From: Periplaneta americana | Lineage: Eukaryota; Arthropoda; Insecta; Blattodea; Blattidae | DNA length: 64,000 nt | Assembly: GCF_040183065.1 (NCBI RefSeq) | Contig: NC_091132.1 | Location: 159,912,602 to 159,976,601 of the forward strand | Direction of reading: 5' to 3' | Shown here: piece after piece, positions 59,067 through 64,000 of the stretch | How positions within the stretch are numbered: the stretch's first letter is position 1 | How the letters are laid out: the number at the start of each line of letters is the position of its first letter | The notes under the pieces: generated by a model | What the model saw: the letters and a program-made list of their open reading frames with translations, nothing else | Databases searched by the model: none | What the model was told of the DNA's origin: nothing | Made by a program: the position numbers and the translations under genes

Positions 59067-60132
59067 TTAATGCTGCCGTTCATGGTTTCTTAGGATATGC
59101 CTTTTCAGAGAAGTCAAATACGAGAATGACTTACAACAAACATCACATTTGAAAGGTTTCTGGCCTGTGTGCAGCCGTTCATGGTTTTTTAGGCCAATCG
59201 ACAGAGTGAAGCATTTACCACATATATCACATTTGAAAGGTTTCTCGCCTGTGTGCAGTTTTTTATGCTTTTTTAAGATACTCGACCGAGAAAAGCATTT
59301 ACCACAAACATCACATGTGAAAGGCTTCTCGCCAGAGTGCAGGCGTTTATGCGTTTTCATATAATTCAAATGAGAGAAAGACTTACAACAAACATCACAT
59401 GTGAAAGGTTTCTCACCTGTGTGGACACGTACGTGGACTTTTAGAGTACTAGACTTAGTGAAGCACATACCACAAACGTCACATTTGAAAGGCTTCTCGC
59501 CTGTGTGCAGAGGTTCATGGGTTTTTAGCGAACCCGACTGAGAGAAACACTTCCCACAAACATCACATTTGAAAGGCTTCCCGCCTGTGTGCACACGTGC
59601 ATGCTTTCTCAGGGAACTCAACTGCGAGAAAGAATTACCACACACATCACACTTGTAAGGTTTTTCGTAGGTGTGCGTGCGTTTATGAGCTTTCAAGTAC
59701 CGCAAAATAGAGAAACACTTACCACAAACATCACATTTGAAAGGTTTCGAGGCAGTGTGCACGCGTTGATGTGCTTTTAGGTAATACGACTGTGCGTAAA
59801 ACTTGCCACAAACATCACATCTGAAACGATTCTCCTCAGTGTGCAGGCGTTTATGAGTTTTTAGGTTATGAGAGTTCGAAAAACACTTCGCACAAACATC
59901 GCATTTGAAACTTTCCTTGCCTAAGTCATTGGATAAATGACTGTTCAGTTTTTCCGCAGTTGAGAAACATATTTTAGAGGATTCTAATTCCAATTGTTTG
60001 TCATCTTCACGAGTCCGCACAGGTTTTCCCAAGGAACTTGAATTCCTGGGAATCTCGCGCACAATCTCGTTCTCTTCAAGAGCAAGTCTGCCCAATTCTG
60101 ATGATACAGTCCTCTGATTGGTAGCTGCAATC
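59067..60132 (-). CDS. C2H2 zinc-finger protein 3, last exon (ten fingers)
   Basis: Acceptor TTCAG at 60133-60134, same exon start as genes 1 and 2 (GIAATNQRTVSSE). Leader with EIVREIPRNSSSLGKP, then ten C2H2 fingers with all ligands; two have CDVCCKSF instead of CDVCGKxF, and the last is HILRNHERQH with its own stop. Linkers are mainly TGEKPF. More distant from genes 1 and 2 than these are from each other. Probable nuclear DNA-binding regulator. Confidence 0.9.
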
Positions 60133-60169
60133 CTGAATTAAATATACTATCAGTCTATAAAATAGTCGT

Positions 60170-60175
<6 letters not shown>

Positions 60176-60226
<51 letters not shown>
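60176..60226. repeat. TA microsatellite
   Basis: About 25 TA units in the intron directly upstream of the finger exon. Confidence 0.95.
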
Positions 60227-60231
<5 letters not shown>

Positions 60232-60843
60232 CATTTATTGAATATTCAAATGAAAGCGAACCTATTACATGAGTAAGTACATTACGATTACAGATACAGT
60301 CTTGTAATTAATTAATGAGTAATGATGGAAGTATCAAAATGTCTCAACAATTTGGACTTCACCTGTACAATAAATTTTATAAGGATTACACCACGTTAGT
60401 CAACTCATAGCTTTTATTTTTAATAAACCTCTCTGTTCAAACTGACCTGCCTTTGCTTTACTCTTTATCGACAATCATGCAGTTTTAGATAATTGTTTCG
60501 AAATTCGGGATTACAAATGTGCTATAACGTTTTCTATCTCTTATTCTTGTGATATATGAGATATATATAGTATGCTAATTCTGTCAATTTAAAACTAGAA
60601 AAATTTGCAGTGGAACATAACTGATTCCATTTCGTAGCAAGCGTAATCCTGAGAAAATCTGTATTGGTATTATCTCTAACTTGATATTTGTTGTTTTCCG
60701 AACTTTAAATCCATATTAATGCTTCAAAAGTTCTGCAATAATTTAAATTACAATTGTAAAAGAATATAGGCATTTTAAAATAATGTTTATGCCTTATTTC
60801 TTTTTATTTTGTACAAGTTGTTATATAAATTAATTACACTTTA

Positions 60844-61721
60844 GGGGAGAGGATGGTATTTTGTGCTGAAAAATGAGTAAATTTAAAAAAAAAAAAGTCT
60901 TTATAATACCCTGTGATATGTGTGGAACGCATAGGATAACATTTTGTGGGTATTTGTGCCCTTATCGGATGTTGAGTCGCCATTTTTAAACTTCCAGCGT
61001 TATGGATTTTTAAATCACTCGCCTACATTTATTGTTTCCGGTAAATTAAAGTTTGAAAACTTTTTTTTTTCTTTAAAATACCCTTTGATATGTGTGGAAT
61101 GCATTGCATAACATTTTGTGGGTATTTGTGCCATTATCGAATGTTGAGACGTCATTTTTAAACTTACTGCGCTATGAATTTTTAAATAACACGCCCGCTT
61201 TTATCGGTTTCCAGTAACTTCATTTTTTTGCTACATTGCCAAGAAAAATGGATATAATTTCTGATCAATTAAAGATACATGCATGAAATTTACAACAACA
61301 TTCTTTAGACTATTAGGAAACTTTTCTCTGCAACAGAATTTTGTTGATTGATTTCATTTAAAAAATACGTCCGTTTGTTTGCAAAAGGAAATCAGAAAAC
61401 TGTTATTAAATTTAAATTGTTTCTTTTACAAACGTAGGGAATAATATCAAAATTCTGTTACAGACAGTTTGTAGAACATGCATCTACAAATACATTGCAA
61501 AAAACTGTTTGAATCTATCTTTAAATACGGTTTAGATATATTGGTTTTAGTACAATCCTGAATTGGGTATATTTTTTTCAAATTTTGGCCCCCAATTTTT
61601 TTTTTTTTTTCAAAATACTTTTAGTTCCTTGAGTTGACACAGCTATGAGCTCTCTACATAAAATAAATTCATATTTTACAACAAATAAGAAAAAAGTTTT
61701 ACAAAATACCATCCTCTCCCC
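60844..61721. mobile_element. TIR element with GGGGAGAGGATGGTATTTTGT ends
   Basis: Perfect inverted ends of about 21 bp, flanked by TTA on both sides (60841-60843, 61722-61724). Internal tandem duplication: GTGTGGAACGCATAGGATAAC at 60921 and GTGTGGAATGCATTGCATAAC at about 61094, each followed by ATTTTGTGGGTATTTGTGCC. No gene. Confidence 0.8.
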
Positions 61722-62159
61722 TTAATTTACTGCTGACTATTGTGGTTGACGTATTTCAGGCACTAATAACATGAATTGTTTCATTTACAAGATTGTGATT
61801 TTCACTACAACTACAACGCCTTACTAACAGTAACACGTTCTACATCCCTGTCTGAAGGCTGAGTAGTCATACAGTTATAAGCAGTCTTTTACAGAGAATC
61901 ACCCGGTTATCCCATAACCATAACCTCTAAATCATAAGTTGCTATGCTCATTTCGTAGCAGCTCTGCTCTAAACTCACAGAATGTGAGCTATATTGGAGA
62001 GTAATAGAGTTAACGACTTTATTGCTAAGAACTCTGCATTAGTTAATAACAACACCAACAAGTCTTGTGTCTGAGTGGGACAGTAGGGCTAGGACTATGC
62101 AGTGGAAGAAGAGTCAGTGGCTAAACATAAAGAAATCCAACCCCTCATGAAACATTGTT

Positions 62160-63235
62160 AATGAACCCTTGTATGTATTATTGTATAAATAATTGATTAA
62201 ATGGCGATCTTACTCGTGTTAATTGAGTAAGCATGTGCGGCTTACACTTGTTTCGGTGCTTCTTCACACCGTCCTCAGAGCCAACTAGATCTTGGCGTCG
62301 TCTCGAACTTCGCTGTCTGTTGTGTGGGTGCGTTCTTGTGATGAAGAGTTGTGTCAAATAGTGTGTGTCTTCTAAAATTGATCTGTATGTTGAGAATTTG
62401 ATCAGGGTGTGTTTTAGTGTGTCTGTATATTTCATATTTTTCTAGTATGTTGAATTTTTGGTTTTTGGTTTGTATGTGTAGAATTTCCATGAGTGTATTT
62501 ATGTTATTGTATGTGTGGTTAGCATTACTTATGTGTTCGGCATATGTAGATGTATTGTGTCCTCTAGCTATTGCTTTAATGTGTTCTTTGTATCGAGTTT
62601 CGAATGATCTGTCTGTGTGTCCAATGTAGAAACTGTCGCAACTATTGCATGTGAGCTTGTATACGCCTATGTGGTTGTATTTATTTGTTTGTGTTCTTTG
62701 TGTGTTGAGATGTCTTTGTAGTGTGTTTTCTTTTATGTATGTTATCTTCTATTTCTGCTTTCTGAATGAAGATGCGATCTTATGTGTGCTTTTGTATGTT
62801 AGCGTAATATATTTCTTGTGTTCTTGTGATTGTGTTGTGGTTTGAGTGTTTTTCTGTTTGTTGAGTTTATGTTTTGTCTTCCTTATTATGTTGTCTATTA
62901 TGTTTGGGTTGTAACCATTTTCTTGTGCTAGGTATTTGATTGTGTTCACTTCTTCATTGTAGTGTTGTTGGCTCATGGATATGTTGAATAATCTGTGTAC
63001 CATTGTCCTGAATGCAGCATGTTTGTGTTGTGTGGGGTGGTTAGATGTGTTGTGTATGTGTGTGGTGGTGGTGGTTGGTTTTCAGTATATTTTGAAGGTG
63101 TGTTTGTTGTCAACTTTTGTTATGGTGATGTCTAGGATATTTATGCAGTTATTGTTTTCGAGTTCCAGTGTGTATTGGAGTTTAGGGTGTATTTTTTTTA
63201 TGTATTGGTGTAGTTTGTGTATTTATCCTTCAAAA
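62160..63235 (-). mobile_element. Penelope-like element fragment with GIY-YIG endonuclease
   Basis: The minus strand begins in the end of a reverse transcriptase (KLQYTLELENNNCINILDI, then KPTTTTTHIHNTSNHP, HKHAAFRTMVHRL) and continues to a GIY-YIG domain (GVYKLTCNSCDSFYIGHT, then FETRYKEHIKAI and YAEHISNANHTYNNI). Ends with FNILEKYEIYRHTKTH and FRRHTLFDT. 5'-truncated with frame damage. It inserted next to the 83-bp exon of gene 3; homology to the other units resumes at about 63236. Confidence 0.85.
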
Positions 63236-63274
63236 AAATTGAACTCTACGTGAAGACTCGCACATCACACTCAC

Positions 63275-63357
63275 CTTTTGGTTAAAACCTCGTTGTCATC
63301 TCCAGTTACATCTATTCTTGGCTTCTCAATCACTGTGCGCATGTCCCTTTTCTCCTC
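63275..63357 (-). CDS. Zinc-finger gene 3, 83-bp linker exon
   Basis: Same length, phases and splice sites as in genes 1 and 2. Encodes a segment with EKPRIDVTGDDNEVLTK. The upstream acidic exon must lie right of the window. Confidence 0.78.
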
Positions 63358-63724
63358 CTAAAAATACAGAGGAAATGAAACACAAAGATAACACTATTTA
63401 CAATAACAAAAGCCCATCAAGTTTAGATTCCACAGTACTCCATTTAAGTCGTATTAGGCCTACCAGAGTTTTAGCTAAAAGAAGTAAATTCTCGGAGCAG
63501 ATTTTTCATGGAATAATTTTTTCACTTATAGAACAGCGTTTTCCACCCTTTTTCATCAAGTCGCACAATAAAGGTGTAATTATTTAAAATCCTACGGCAC
63601 TCTAAAGGTGTTTTTTTCCAAGCAGGAAGGGAATGTTGAGGGTTTTAGGACAGAATGATTGCTACCAAATACAAATAAAGCAGAGAAATGTATATGCATT
63701 AATATATCAAATACAACAGTTTTA

Positions 63725-63934
63725 GCGATGGCCTTGTATGTCCAAGGTTACGGGTTCGATCCCGGGCCAGGTCGATGGCATTTAAGTGTGCTTAAATGCG
63801 ACAGGCTCATGTCAGTAGATTTTACTGTCATGTAAAAGAACTCCTGCGGGACAAAATTCCGGCACATCGGTGACGCAGATATAACCTCTGCAGTTGCGAG
63901 CATCGTTAAATAAAACATAACATTTAACATTAAC
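63725..63934 (+). mobile_element. tRNA-derived SINE with 10-bp target duplication
   Basis: Starts GCGATGGCCTTGTATGTCC, holds a canonical B box (GGGTTCGATCCCGGGCC), ends GTTAAATAAAACATAAC plus AT-rich tail. AACAGTTTTA is duplicated at 63715-63724 and 63935-63944. The A-box half is shortened relative to 21353-21583. Confidence 0.92.
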
Positions 63935-64000
63935 AACAGTTTTAATATTATATTAATTATTTCTTAGTCAACATATCGGGCAATAAATGGTGAAAGGCAT

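Overview
The window is AT-rich, intron-rich eukaryotic DNA and looks like an insect genome, most probably a cockroach (Blattodea; Periplaneta-like is an inference from remembered repeat and zinc-finger families, not a database match). Host genes are sparse: three minus-strand C2H2 zinc-finger genes, each with a ten-finger last exon (4145-5210, 22274-23345, 59067-60132), an 83-bp exon upstream of it, and, for the first two, one or two 46-codon acidic 'IKEEY...VVKREPE' exons further upstream. A fourth such exon at 2221-2358 belongs to a gene whose fingers lie off the left edge.

The first two genes are a tandem segmental duplication: about 3.8-16.65 kb matches about 21.8-49.9 kb once younger insertions are removed. 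A 1.5-kb hAT element is present in both units and so predates the duplication. A SINE (10225-10417) and an AAT-rich insertion are found only in unit 1; the large virus-like element and a 2.3-kb TIR element are found only in unit 2.

The centrepiece is a Polinton/Maverick at 28624-47184 (18.56 kb). It has terminal inverted repeats of about 0.55 kb, a 6-bp target duplication AACGTA, and an empty paralogous site at about 16350-16380. It carries protein-primed type DNA polymerase B, retrovirus-type integrase with chromodomain, packaging ATPase, adenain-like protease, major capsid and penton proteins, a phospholipase-A2 capsid-associated protein, and several small genes that are less familiar. The genes are arranged as left-end (+), polB (+), then integrase/PX-like/fibre-like/ATPase (-), a 38-bp palindromic repeat array, then CRD/PLA2/protease/penton/capsid (+), and right-arm small genes (-). 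Inward TATA boxes sit in both terminal repeats, and most genes have their own TATA-like box. It is treated here as a fossil: largely whole, young by TIR divergence (about 2-3 percent by eye), with about one or two breaks and a nested hAT element (43941-46122, 8-bp duplication GTAATTAG).

The rest is a transposon landscape: tRNA-derived SINEs with clear target duplications, a complete non-autonomous Helitron, Harbinger-like elements (one with a decayed MADF gene), several TIR elements, a LINE tail, a Penelope-like GIY-YIG fragment, hAT/DUF4371 and pogo-like remnants, and microsatellites.
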